DNA of 6,434 nt from an uncultured Moraxella sp. (GTDB taxonomy: Bacteria; Pseudomonadota; Gammaproteobacteria; Pseudomonadales; Moraxellaceae). The translations under genes and the position numbers were made by a program. The notes beneath the pieces were generated by a model that saw only the letters and a list, made by a program, of their open reading frames with translations, was not told the origin of the DNA and made no database searches. How positions within the stretch are numbered: position 1 is the stretch's first letter; each line of letters starts with the position of its first letter. This document shows, in pieces, positions 1-6,318 of the stretch. The stretch lies in the NCBI GenBank assembly GCA_937975585.1, contig CALJUC010000297.1:1-6434 (forward strand), given 5' to 3'.

Positions 1-1025
1 CGACCGTAATGGCAATTGCATTGATGTCACCGTTTATGGGGATGTTGTCGGATGCGATAGGGCGGCGAGTGCTTATCATTGCGGCAATTGTATTGCTTGG
101 GATACCGACCGCTTTGATTGGGTTTGCTGACTCGCTATCGATGATTACACTATGGCGCTTTATACAAGGGTTGGCTGTGCCTGGTATTACGGTAGTGACC
201 ATTGCGTATGTGGGTGAGGAGTTTGGCGGAAAAAGCGTTGCGCGGCTCATGTCTTACTATGTGTCAGGGACGGTATTGGGCGGATTTTTGGGGCGTTTTA
301 TCCTTGGGCATTTGCAAGAGTTGATAGGTTGGCGTCAGGGTTTTATCCTCATGGGGGCAGCGACCTTAATCGGTGCGGCTTGGGTATGGTGGCAGCTACC
401 GCGCTCACGGCATTTTGTGGCCAATCCAAATATCGCTTCATCGCTACAAATGCTAAAAAACCATAGCCAAAACCGTTATGTCGTGACCGCGTGTTTGCTT
501 GGGATATGTGTGTTGTTTTCGTTAGTCGGTTGCTTTACCTTTATTAATCTGCATTTATCAGCCGCCCCATACCATCTAAGCAGTGCAGGTCTTGCCAATA
601 TTTTTACCGTGTATCTATTGGGTGTGGTGATTACCCCAATCGCCAGTCAGTTGATTTCAAAGTTTGGCGCAGCACGTATGGTGCGTGTCGCGGTGGTCAT
701 CTCGATGCTAGGGGTTTTGTTGACGTTAGCACAGCCATTATGGCTGATTATCATTGGCCTTGCGGTCATGTCGAGTGGGGTATTTATTACCCAATCAGCC
801 ACCATTACCTATATTGCGGTGAATGTCAAAGAAGGACGTTCACTGGCATCGGGACTATATTATATGTGTTATTACTTGGGTGGTACGCTAGGTGCTTGGG
901 CGTGTGGATTGGCTTTTACCGAAGGGCGTTGGGCATTGACCGTGTGGACATTGTTAGCTGTGCAAGTGGTAGCATTACTGATTGCCATCTTTGGTATGGT
1001 CAAAATGAAAAAGCCGTCAGCTTAG
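1..1025 (+). CDS. MFS transporter (YnfM-like), 5'-truncated by window edge
   Basis: Inner-membrane secondary transporter of the major facilitator superfamily, drug:H+/sugar-efflux type; the substrate cannot be read from sequence. The frame is open to the window edge, and the first Met in view (base 9) lies inside what should be TM2, because the MFS motif A loop follows at once (G11-x-L-S-D15-x-x-G18-R19-R20, counted from that Met). So TM1 and the real start are upstream; roughly 60 residues are missing against a usual length near 400. About eleven hydrophobic segments follow, in a 6+6 pattern with a polar central loop near residues 128-155 containing the positively charged stretch PRSRH. The late segment GLYYMCYYLGG (about 280-290) resembles YnfM-type proteins, which is recall and not a search. 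The gene ends with TAG and converges on the symporter gene across a shared terminator. MFS membership is sure, the subfamily moderately so. Confidence 0.88.
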   Translation, partial: TVMAIALMSPFMGMLSDAIGRRVLIIAAIVLLGIPTALIGFADSLSMITLWRFIQGLAVPGITVVTIAYVGEEFGGKSVARLMSYYVSGTVLGGFLGRFILGHLQELIGWRQGFILMGAATLIGAAWVWWQLPRSRHFVANPNIASSLQMLKNHSQNRYVVTACLLGICVLFSLVGCFTFINLHLSAAPYHLSSAGLANIFTVYLLGVVITPIASQLISKFGAARMVRVAVVISMLGVLLTLAQPLWLIIIGLAVMSSGVFITQSATITYIAVNVKEGRSLASGLYYMCYYLGGTLGAWACGLAFTEGRWALTVWTLLAVQVVALLIAIFGMVKMKKPSA

Positions 1026-1072
1026 TAACTTTAGTCAATATGATTTGCCTATATAGAAATAGAAGTTAGCAT

Positions 1073-1104
1073 AAAAAAGCCCTTCAAGTTAGAAGGGCTT
1101 TTTC
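1073..1104. terminator. Bidirectional rho-independent terminator
   Basis: A perfect 12-bp inverted repeat (AAAAAGCCCTTC at 1074-1085, GAAGGGCTTTTT at 1092-1103) encloses the 6-nt loop AAGTTA. The GC core GCCCTTC/GAAGGGC has a T-run on its 3' side in both directions, so it can stop the rightward MFS transcript and the leftward symporter transcript. It sits 48 bp after the MFS stop and 32 bp beyond the symporter stop, exactly where two convergent genes would share a terminator. Confidence 0.93.
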
Positions 1105-1135
1105 ATTACAAAATTGCTTGTGTTCAAACAACTAC

Positions 1136-2635
1136 TTAAGGGATAAAGCGTTCTTTGTTCGGATGCTCGATTTCATCTTTGCGATATTTCGCGGCGATTT
1201 CTTTCCAAATTGGTGCATCGTTAACACCATTTTTCTCAGCATCATAGATTGGGTCAAGACCTTGTTTGACTTGCGATTCATAGTCACGCAATGCGGCAAA
1301 AGCAGGTTTTTGTAGGAACAAGATACCGATGATGTTCAACCATGCCATCATGCCTACACCCAAATCACCCAATGCCCATGCCAAGTCGGCCGTTTTTAGA
1401 CAGCCATAGATAACCACAAGCAAGATAATTGCTTTTAACGCAGGGATTGCCCAAGTTAATTTTAAGGTACGAGCTAAATAGCGGATATTGGTCTCTGCCA
1501 TATAGTAGTAAGCCATAATCGTGGTAAAGGCAAAGAAGAATAGTGCTACAGCCACGAAAACTGAACCAAAACCAGGCATGATATTTTCCATCGCAGTTTG
1601 AACATAACCCGGACCTGCGGCGACACCTTGTACGCCATGATACAAGAAACCTTCTTTATTATTTGGGTCTTGTACGTTATACATACCAGTGATTAGTAGC
1701 ATAAAGCCAGTGGCTGAACACACGAATAAGGTATCAACGTATACGGAGAACGCTTGAACTAAACCTTGCTTAGCAGGGTGTGATACGTCAGCGGCTGCTG
1801 ATGGGTGAGGTCCCGTACCTTGACCCGCTTCATTTGAGTAGACACCGCGTTTAACACCCCATTGAATCGCTAAGCCCAATACCGCACCAAACCCTGCATC
1901 CATACCAAAGGCTGAACGGAAAATAAGACCCAATACAGCAGGTAAATCAGCAATGTGCATCAATATGATAATAACCGCAACAACGATATAAGCCAATGCC
2001 ATGAAAGGTACAATTAACTCTGCGGCAGATGCGATACGCTTAACACCACCAAAGATAATGAATGCCAATAACGCTGCGATAATCGCCGCAGAAATCGCCG
2101 GTGCGACACCCATCGAGTTGTTCATCGCTTCAGCGATAGAGTTGGCTTGAACACCAGGTAACAAGATACCACAGGCCAAAATAGTACAAATCGCGAATAA
2201 TACGCCATACCATTTTTGTCCTAATGCTTTTTCAAAATAATAAGCTGGACCACCAATAAAGTGACCGGTTTCATCACGCTCTTTATAAATCTGCGCCAAG
2301 GTTGACTCAACGAATGCGGTACTTGCGCCTAAGAACGCAACCATCCACATCCAGAACAATGCACCAGGGCCACCAAAGGTAATCGCAGTGGCAACACCCG
2401 CAATGTTACCAGTACCGACACGACCTGCCAATGACATGGCCAATGCCTGAAACGATGACACGCCTTGTTCTGAACTTTTACCGTCCATCAACAAGCGAAT
2501 CATACGACCAAAGTGACGTACTTGTAAGAAACGACCACGCAATGAAAAATATAAACCCACGCCTAAACATAAATAAATCAACGCTGGGCTCCATACCCAG
2601 TTGTTTAAGCTATCTACTAAAGTCTTTAAATCCAT
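1136..2635 (-). CDS. AGCS family sodium:alanine/glycine symporter
   Basis: Inner-membrane cation-coupled amino acid importer of the alanine or glycine:cation symporter family (AGCS, LeuT fold), bringing in alanine and/or glycine, perhaps D-alanine, with Na+. At 499 residues it is the normal family length. The TM1 region carries GTGNIAGV (74-81), followed by a full match to the family signature GG-x-GA-[LIV]-FWMW (88-97). The conserved central stretch VKRGVYSNEAGQGTG (261-275) then leads into SHPAKQGLVQAFSVYVDTLF (285-304). About eleven hydrophobic segments are visible, and the C-terminal 50 residues are charged and cytoplasmic. The ATG is preceded by GGAG (plus-strand CTCC, 2641-2644) at 5 nt spacing, supporting this start. 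It has its own 264-bp AT-rich upstream region and converges on the MFS gene, so it is probably a single-gene transcript. The family is certain; the preferred substrate is not. Confidence 0.96.
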   Translation of the reverse strand: MDLKTLVDSLNNWVWSPALIYLCLGVGLYFSLRGRFLQVRHFGRMIRLLMDGKSSEQGVSSFQALAMSLAGRVGTGNIAGVATAITFGGPGALFWMWMVAFLGASTAFVESTLAQIYKERDETGHFIGGPAYYFEKALGQKWYGVLFAICTILACGILLPGVQANSIAEAMNNSMGVAPAISAAIIAALLAFIIFGGVKRIASAAELIVPFMALAYIVVAVIIILMHIADLPAVLGLIFRSAFGMDAGFGAVLGLAIQWGVKRGVYSNEAGQGTGPHPSAAADVSHPAKQGLVQAFSVYVDTLFVCSATGFMLLITGMYNVQDPNNKEGFLYHGVQGVAAGPGYVQTAMENIMPGFGSVFVAVALFFFAFTTIMAYYYMAETNIRYLARTLKLTWAIPALKAIILLVVIYGCLKTADLAWALGDLGVGMMAWLNIIGILFLQKPAFAALRDYESQVKQGLDPIYDAEKNGVNDAPIWKEIAAKYRKDEIEHPNKERFIP

Positions 2636-2678
2636 ACCAACTCCACATCCATGATTCTTTATGACTAGCGTCCATTAT

Positions 2679-2688
2679 TGACTAGTCA
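2679..2688. repeat. 10-bp palindrome TGACTAGTCA with a nearby half-copy
   Basis: TGACTAGTCA is its own reverse complement. A direct copy of its left part, TGACTAG, lies at 2662-2668, 17 bp away start to start. Both lie 27-53 bp upstream of the symporter ATG, between the start and the candidate promoters. This would suit a repressor site or 5'-leader element. The palindrome is plain in the sequence; the function is a guess. Confidence 0.35.
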
Positions 2689-2719
2689 GACTAAATTTGT
2701 CTTGTTACCTTGCGCGAAT

Positions 2720-2747
2720 GTTATCTAATTTTTGCAGAAAGTAACAA
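2720..2747 (-). promoter_or_regulatory. Candidate proximal promoter of the symporter gene
   Basis: Read leftward, TTGTTA (2747-2742) and GATAAC (2725-2720) are separated by 16 nt, each matching 4 of 6 positions of the sigma70 consensus. This would put the transcript start about 78 nt before the ATG. It is weak and competes with another candidate about 40 bp further upstream. Confidence 0.3.
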
Positions 2748-2817
2748 AAAAAGATTGTTTATCTTAGACCAAATTTTTTTTTTTGCAAAGTAAGTTTTAA
2801 ATTTAGGATAAAAAAAA
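2746..2817. other. Series of A/T homopolymer tracts upstream of the symporter gene
   Basis: Three tracts stand in a row: A7 (2746-2752), T11 (2774-2784) and A8 (2810-2817). Their centres are about 30 and 34 bp apart, near three helical turns. Such tracts can bend DNA, act as UP-like elements or, for the T11 run, change length by slippage. The rest of the 264-bp gap between the symporter start and the PAP2 stop is AT-rich, with no open frame and no clear rho-independent terminator for the PAP2 transcript. Confidence 0.45.
2761..2788 (-). promoter_or_regulatory. Candidate distal promoter of the symporter gene with T11 in its spacer
   Basis: Read leftward, TTGCAA (2788-2783) and TAAGAT (2766-2761) are 16 nt apart, each a 4 of 6 match to sigma70 boxes. 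Most of the spacer is the homopolymer at 2774-2784. If real, the transcript would have a leader of about 120 nt carrying the TGACTAG repeats. Confidence 0.28.
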
Positions 2818-2899
2818 CATAACTGATGCGTCTATTTTATGTCTCAGTGAATTGATACTAAAATCATAAAATTATCGATAGGTTATTAAAAACTCTAGA

Positions 2900-3742
2900 T
2901 TATTTGCGAAGCAAGCAAGCGGCAAGCGCAGCACATAACGTCCAAGCGAGCAGCATGGCAACTAAGGTATGACTAAAGAAATGGTCACCAATCGCCATCT
3001 TATAAGCACCCATAATCCACGCAAAACACGTCGCGCCCAAGACAATGCGCCAACGTGAGCGCCATAGCACAGGGACAAATGCCCACGCATATAGGGCAAA
3101 TCCGGTACTGGCATGTGCCGCAGGAAAACACTTGGCAGGTGTTTGGACTAAGATATTTTGCCAAATGGTCAAATAAGCAAGGTCGCCGCCAAAGAGCTGT
3201 AAGTGATTGGGACAACTGACATGCGTCACGGCCTTTAGACTGGCAGTGACAGTGGGGACAATAATCATCGCTAAGGCTAGGTAGGCCAACTCGCGGCCTG
3301 ATAGCCAATGCAGCGGTCGAAACCAACGACGTCCACGATACCAAGTGATAGCTTTGTTAGTCGTCGAGGTGTTTTGGAATACGCGATGTAGCCATGCGGC
3401 AACCACATAGACCGCAAATAATAGCAATAAACGCTTAGGAACGGTGTAAAACACCAAATGAGGGATAAGGCTAGCTTTATCAACCAACCAATGGCTATTG
3501 GCGCCATCTTGGATATACAGCCATTGACTAATCGCCACGTCAAGTTGGCTGTGTTCCACGGTCAAGGTAAATAACAATGTCAGCGTTAAGCCAATAATGA
3601 ATTGTTTGATATACCAACGTTGAGAAGGTAATGGATAGTTAGTGTCTGCTAGCGTACCTGTGTCAATCAATGCAGATGTGGTTAACATTTTGGGTGAAGC
3701 TGATTTATGAGGGGTGTTTGAGAGGGTCATAGCAGCTTGCAT
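2900..3742 (-). CDS. PAP2-family membrane phosphatase paired with the MCR-type transferase
   Basis: Integral-membrane phosphatase of the PAP2/type 2 phosphatidic acid phosphatase fold, probably acting on a lipid-linked phosphate; the substrate is unknown. About 45 polar N-terminal residues precede six hydrophobic segments (near 47-62, 91-98, 103-117, 151-168, 210-227, 232-247/257-276). The three catalytic motifs are present but divergent: C1 is K170-x6-C177-P178 where textbook members have K-x6-R-P; C2 is P207-A-A-H210 for PSGH; C3 is K248-x5-H254-x3-H258 for R-x5-H-x3-D. From memory, C1 with CP and C3 ending in His are usual in the subfamily of membrane PAP2 enzymes found next to EptA genes, but Lys for Arg in C3 is less expected. 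It lies 57 bp after the transferase stop in the same direction. ATG 3742 is the first start after an in-frame TGA; no Shine-Dalgarno is visible there or before ATG 3730 (276 residues). Confidence 0.9.
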   Translation of the reverse strand: MQAAMTLSNTPHKSASPKMLTTSALIDTGTLADTNYPLPSQRWYIKQFIIGLTLTLLFTLTVEHSQLDVAISQWLYIQDGANSHWLVDKASLIPHLVFYTVPKRLLLLFAVYVVAAWLHRVFQNTSTTNKAITWYRGRRWFRPLHWLSGRELAYLALAMIIVPTVTASLKAVTHVSCPNHLQLFGGDLAYLTIWQNILVQTPAKCFPAAHASTGFALYAWAFVPVLWRSRWRIVLGATCFAWIMGAYKMAIGDHFFSHTLVAMLLAWTLCAALAACLLRK

Positions 3743-3789
3743 CCGTAAACAATATCAATTAGATGATTCATATGATACGGCTGCAAGCT
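3734..3789 (-). promoter_or_regulatory. Long stem-loop spanning the PAP2 start codon
   Basis: Arms at 3734-3747 and 3776-3789 match at 13 of 14 positions as an inverted repeat (AGCTTGCAxCCGTA in both, read from each end), with a 28-nt loop. In the mRNA the downstream arm contains the PAP2 AUG and the bases just before it, so a folded stem would hide the start. No T-run follows, so it is not a standard terminator. It could set the PAP2 to transferase protein ratio, protect the upstream mRNA's 3' end, or be a DNA site for a protein. The repeat is directly visible; the role is inferred. Confidence 0.55.
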
Positions 3790-3799
3790 TAATTTTAGC

Positions 3800-5449
3800 T
3801 TAACGGATAAATAACGCTTTATTCTGTGTCGCTTGGGTGGTCACATCAAACAGTTTTAATAAGCTTGGGGTAATGGCATCATGGGTTAATTCGCTATTAC
3901 CCGCTACTGCTTGGATACCTGACTGTTTGCCTGACCACATCATTGCAGCGACATGTTTTTGCTCAGTGGGGGCGATGCTATTTGGCATACCGTGCAGATA
4001 CACGCCTTTTTCGCCCAAGCTTTCACCATGGTCGCTGACATATAGCATGGCTACTTGGTAGTGGTTGTCGTATTGGTTCAGCCAATCAACGGTTTTTGCC
4101 AAAAAGTCATCCGTAGCGAGTAACGCATTGTCATAGGCATTAATCACCGTTTGACGGTCGCATTTAGCCAATTCATTCGTTTGACAGACTGGGGTAAACT
4201 GCTCGAATTTTTTGTCATAACGCTTGTAATACGCAGGGCCATGATTACCCATTTGGTGTAGGACAATCAGCATATCTTGGTTAGCGTGTTGTTTGACATA
4301 GTCATCTAGACCGACTAATAGACCGACATCACGGCATTCATTGTACGGATTGGTATTACAAATGGTATTGGTAGGTGCATCGCGGTAATTGGCAAAATTA
4401 GCAGCCGGTAAACGCGTCATCACCCCTTTAGAATCTGAGTTGTTATCACGCCACAACACATTGATTTTTAGGCGATTTAGCGTTTCTAGCACGTTTTCAT
4501 TATAGCTTGCGGTATCAACATCGTACTCTTTGGCACCGACATAGCTAAACATACAAGGTACTGAATAAGCGGTCGATGTTCCGCAGGCAGTCACTTGGCT
4601 AAAATTGGTAACGCCTGGAATCTTCGCCATTTGTGGAAACGTGTTGCGCTCATAGCCATTCATCGGTACATGGTCAGCACGAGCCGTTTCACCGAGTACC
4701 ATAATCACCAGTTTTGGTTTACGAGTAGTCGGTGATGTGGTTTGCTTGGCATCATTGGCATGATAAATCGTATCTTTAGGCGCTTTTAGCTTATTGTATT
4801 GTACACTGGCCAATTTACCCACCGCATAAATCGGTGTCACCGGATTGGTATAAAGGCGTAGTGGCTTATGCTCACGGAAAAAGGTGGCAAACTGCTTGCT
4901 TTGTGCCAAAATTGGTAAGGCAACCAATACCAGACTCAAGACAAAAATCCCCAAGCGCTGTAACACAGCGCTTTTAAGCTTAGGAAAATACACCTTTTGT
5001 CGGGCGACTAAGAAACTCGGAATCAGACCCAATAATACGATACGCGCAATAAACATTATATTAAATAAATCTGATGTTTCCGCTTTATCGGTTTGTAACG
5101 CGTTTTGCAGCATATTGGTGTCGTAGACCGTGCCATAAGTATCAGTGAAATAACCGGTGATACTCGCCACGATTAATAAGAAAATCAACACCGCTTTTAG
5201 GGTAAAGCGATAGCTGACTAACCACATAATGAGCAGTAACAGCCCAAATAACACCATGCCCAACGACAGGGTAAATAACAAGTTTTGGGCTAAGGGATAG
5301 ACCTTGGCAACTTGCGCAAAAAAACCGCTATTACCCGTGAATACCAAAAAAGCCGCTACAATTGGTAGCAGCCAGTAAGCATTTATCGGTGTATTGTTGC
5401 GTAACCAGGCGAGTGGTGTGGTAGCGCGTGATGTTGGAACAGATTGCAT
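3800..5449 (-). CDS. eptA: MCR/EptA-type lipid A phosphoethanolamine transferase (ICR-Mo-like)
   Basis: Inner-membrane enzyme with a periplasmic catalytic domain that moves phosphoethanolamine from phosphatidylethanolamine to lipid A, reducing polymyxin/colistin binding. Of 549 residues, about 1-205 hold five membrane segments and about 245-549 the alkaline-phosphatase-type sulfatase domain. Compared with MCR-1 (541 residues, recalled), numbering is shifted by exactly +8 at every key site: E254, nucleophile T293 in CGTSTAYS, H403, D473 and H474 (VSDHGES), H486, K341, and lipid-contact N116, T120 and E124. The three disulfide pairs are also there: C289-C299, C364-C372, C422-C430. The ending LFDV...AFIR-like tail is also shared. 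I place the start at ATG 5449 (TTAGG 6 nt upstream, length near MCR-1); the frame extends to a TTG at 5557 with no ribosome site, upstream of the likely transcript start. No frameshift or mobile element is seen. Closest named relative is probably intrinsic ICR-Mo of M. osloensis. Confidence 0.96.
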   Translation of the reverse strand: MQSVPTSRATTPLAWLRNNTPINAYWLLPIVAAFLVFTGNSGFFAQVAKVYPLAQNLLFTLSLGMVLFGLLLLIMWLVSYRFTLKAVLIFLLIVASITGYFTDTYGTVYDTNMLQNALQTDKAETSDLFNIMFIARIVLLGLIPSFLVARQKVYFPKLKSAVLQRLGIFVLSLVLVALPILAQSKQFATFFREHKPLRLYTNPVTPIYAVGKLASVQYNKLKAPKDTIYHANDAKQTTSPTTRKPKLVIMVLGETARADHVPMNGYERNTFPQMAKIPGVTNFSQVTACGTSTAYSVPCMFSYVGAKEYDVDTASYNENVLETLNRLKINVLWRDNNSDSKGVMTRLPAANFANYRDAPTNTICNTNPYNECRDVGLLVGLDDYVKQHANQDMLIVLHQMGNHGPAYYKRYDKKFEQFTPVCQTNELAKCDRQTVINAYDNALLATDDFLAKTVDWLNQYDNHYQVAMLYVSDHGESLGEKGVYLHGMPNSIAPTEQKHVAAMMWSGKQSGIQAVAGNSELTHDAITPSLLKLFDVTTQATQNKALFIR

Positions 5450-5455
5450 TAGTAG

Positions 5456-5460
5456 CCTAA
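5456..5460 (-). promoter_or_regulatory. Ribosome binding site deciding the transferase start
   Basis: Read leftward, TTAGG stands 6 nt before ATG 5449. It is only a partial Shine-Dalgarno match, but the alternative upstream TTG (5557) has none, and the -10 box at 5483-5488 lies inside that longer reading frame. Confidence 0.5.
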
Positions 5461-5482
5461 CCCAAAAACAGAAAATGAAAAT

Positions 5483-5512
5483 ATTATAAGGGGGCAATCT
5501 TAGCACAGTCTT
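5483..5512 (-). promoter_or_regulatory. Promoter of the eptA-PAP2 unit
   Basis: Read leftward, a perfect TATAAT (5488-5483) is preceded, 18 nt upstream, by the poor -35 AAGACT (5512-5507). The expected transcript start near 5476 leaves a leader of about 27 nt before ATG 5449. A good -10 with a weak -35 is typical of promoters that need an activator, and a direct repeat covers the -35 area. Confidence 0.6.
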
Positions 5513-5515
5513 AAC
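5499..5515 (-). promoter_or_regulatory. Direct repeat resembling a PmrA box
   Basis: Read leftward the site is GTTAAG-ACTGT-GCTAAG, two 6-bp units with a 5-bp spacer (11-bp period, one helical turn). The PmrA box of enterics and Acinetobacter is YTTAAK/HTTAAD-N5-same; the first unit misses one position and the second two. It covers the weak -35 and ends 10 bp before the -10, the position where OmpR-family activators bind. The match is imperfect and no pmrAB genes are in view. Confidence 0.35.
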
Positions 5516-5559
5516 GTACTTTGGATAAGCAATTACAACGCAAGATAACCCTAGCAAGA

Positions 5560-5580
5560 AAACCGCAAACTAGCCGGTTT
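5560..5580 (-). terminator. Weak hairpin terminator at the end of the VIT-family gene
   Basis: Leftward, AAACCG (5580-5575) and CGGTTT (5565-5560) pair around a 9-nt loop that contains the TAG stop codon, followed by TTCTTG. The 6-bp stem and interrupted T-run make it a modest terminator at best, so some read-through into eptA is possible. Confidence 0.35.
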
Positions 5581-6274
5581 GTACCCCAAATAGTCGACCA
5601 ATCAGACCGGTAGCGACTAATGCGACGATACCCCAAATGACCACGCGAGATACTGCAGGGAAGACTTTGGCACCGCCTAAGTAGGCAGACAACCAACCAA
5701 GGAAGCCAAGGCCTAATAAGGTGCTAGCACCAAGGCCAATTAATAGATTAGATGCGGGCAACAACCACACACAGATAACAGGGACTAAAGCCCCGATGAT
5801 GAAAGATACCGCAGAGGCCATAGCGGCTTCTAACGGTTTGGCCGAGCCCGTTTCTGTTAAACCAATCTCATCACGCGCATGTGCCTCAAGGGCATCATGT
5901 TCGGTCAAAGCCACCGCGACCTGATGTGCCAAGTCATCATTTAACCCACGTGACTTATAGATATTCGTAAGTTCCAGTAACTCGCGTTCTGGGTTGTGTT
6001 CAAGCTCGTAAGCTTCTTTGGCAAGGTCGGCTTTTTCAGTGTCCGCTTGTGATGACACTGACACATACTCACCGGCTGCCATACTGATCGCACCGGCAAT
6101 CAATGACGCCACGCCAGTGATCATCAAGGTATGATTATCAATATTGGCAGCAGCAACACCCATCAGTAAACTAGACGTTGAAATCAGGCCATCATTGGCG
6201 CCTAGTACCGTTGCACGCAGCCAGTTATTACGATTACTAAAATGGGGTTCATGATGAACAGAAAAATGCTGCAT
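5570..6274 (-). CDS. VIT1/CCC1-family Fe2+/Mn2+ transporter
   Basis: Inner-membrane divalent metal transporter of the vacuolar iron transporter family (VIT1/CCC1); bacterial members are thought to move Fe2+ or Mn2+ out of the cytoplasm. The 234 residues are the usual bacterial length. TM1 bears GANDGLISTSSLLMGV (25-40) with D28, and TM2 bears GAISMAAGEYVSVSSQ (61-76) with M65; an Asp and a Met in these segments line the path in the structurally known plant protein. A charged, Glu-rich helical insert (about 78-147, including E90, E92, E96, E98, E101, E125 and E130) matches the cytoplasmic metal-binding domain. Three further membrane segments lie near 150-171, 176-197 and 207-229. ATG 6274 is chosen because GAGG sits 6 nt upstream; the in-frame TTG at 6286 lies within that ribosome site. 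It is 120 bp upstream of eptA, which has its own promoter. Confidence 0.94.
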   Translation of the reverse strand: MQHFSVHHEPHFSNRNNWLRATVLGANDGLISTSSLLMGVAAANIDNHTLMITGVASLIAGAISMAAGEYVSVSSQADTEKADLAKEAYELEHNPERELLELTNIYKSRGLNDDLAHQVAVALTEHDALEAHARDEIGLTETGSAKPLEAAMASAVSFIIGALVPVICVWLLPASNLLIGLGASTLLGLGFLGWLSAYLGGAKVFPAVSRVVIWGIVALVATGLIGRLFGVQTG

Positions 6275-6280
6275 AAATCG

Positions 6281-6284
6281 CCTC
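6281..6284 (-). promoter_or_regulatory. Ribosome binding site deciding the VIT gene start
   Basis: Leftward GAGG with a 6-nt spacer (CGATTT) precedes ATG 6274. A TTG at 6286 is in frame but overlaps this site, so the longer 238-residue reading is unlikely. Confidence 0.75.
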
Positions 6285-6318
6285 AACCAATGTTTTAGTG
6301 CTTATAAAAAATGAAAGC

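Noticed and set aside
740..1069. Overlapping rightward frame inside the MFS gene
   Set aside because: It is a plus-one frame shadow of the transporter, with Cys/Tyr/Trp-rich unnatural composition and no domain.
1118..1315. Small rightward open frame opposite the symporter gene's 3' end
   Set aside because: It is antisense to a clearly conserved protein and has no ribosome site or recognisable domain; the same holds for the other overlapping frames within the PAP2, eptA and VIT genes.
2636..2899. Glycine riboswitch upstream of the AGCS gene
   Set aside because: Such riboswitches are known before AGCS genes in some bacteria, but this AT-rich region shows none of the conserved GC-containing core and has only A/T tracts and short repeats.
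2900..5449. Transposon or IS remnants around the mcr-type gene
   Set aside because: I found no transposase fragment, terminal inverted repeat pair or target duplication flanking the eptA-PAP2 pair. The inverted repeat at 3734-3789 is internal, between the two genes.
5450..5557. Longer transferase starting at TTG 5557 (585 residues)
   Set aside because: No ribosome site, and the likely -10 box lies inside this extension. The 549-residue form from ATG 5449 fits the length of MCR-1.
6275..6286. VIT protein starting at TTG 6286 (238 residues)
   Set aside because: The TTG overlaps the GAGG ribosome site of the ATG at 6274.
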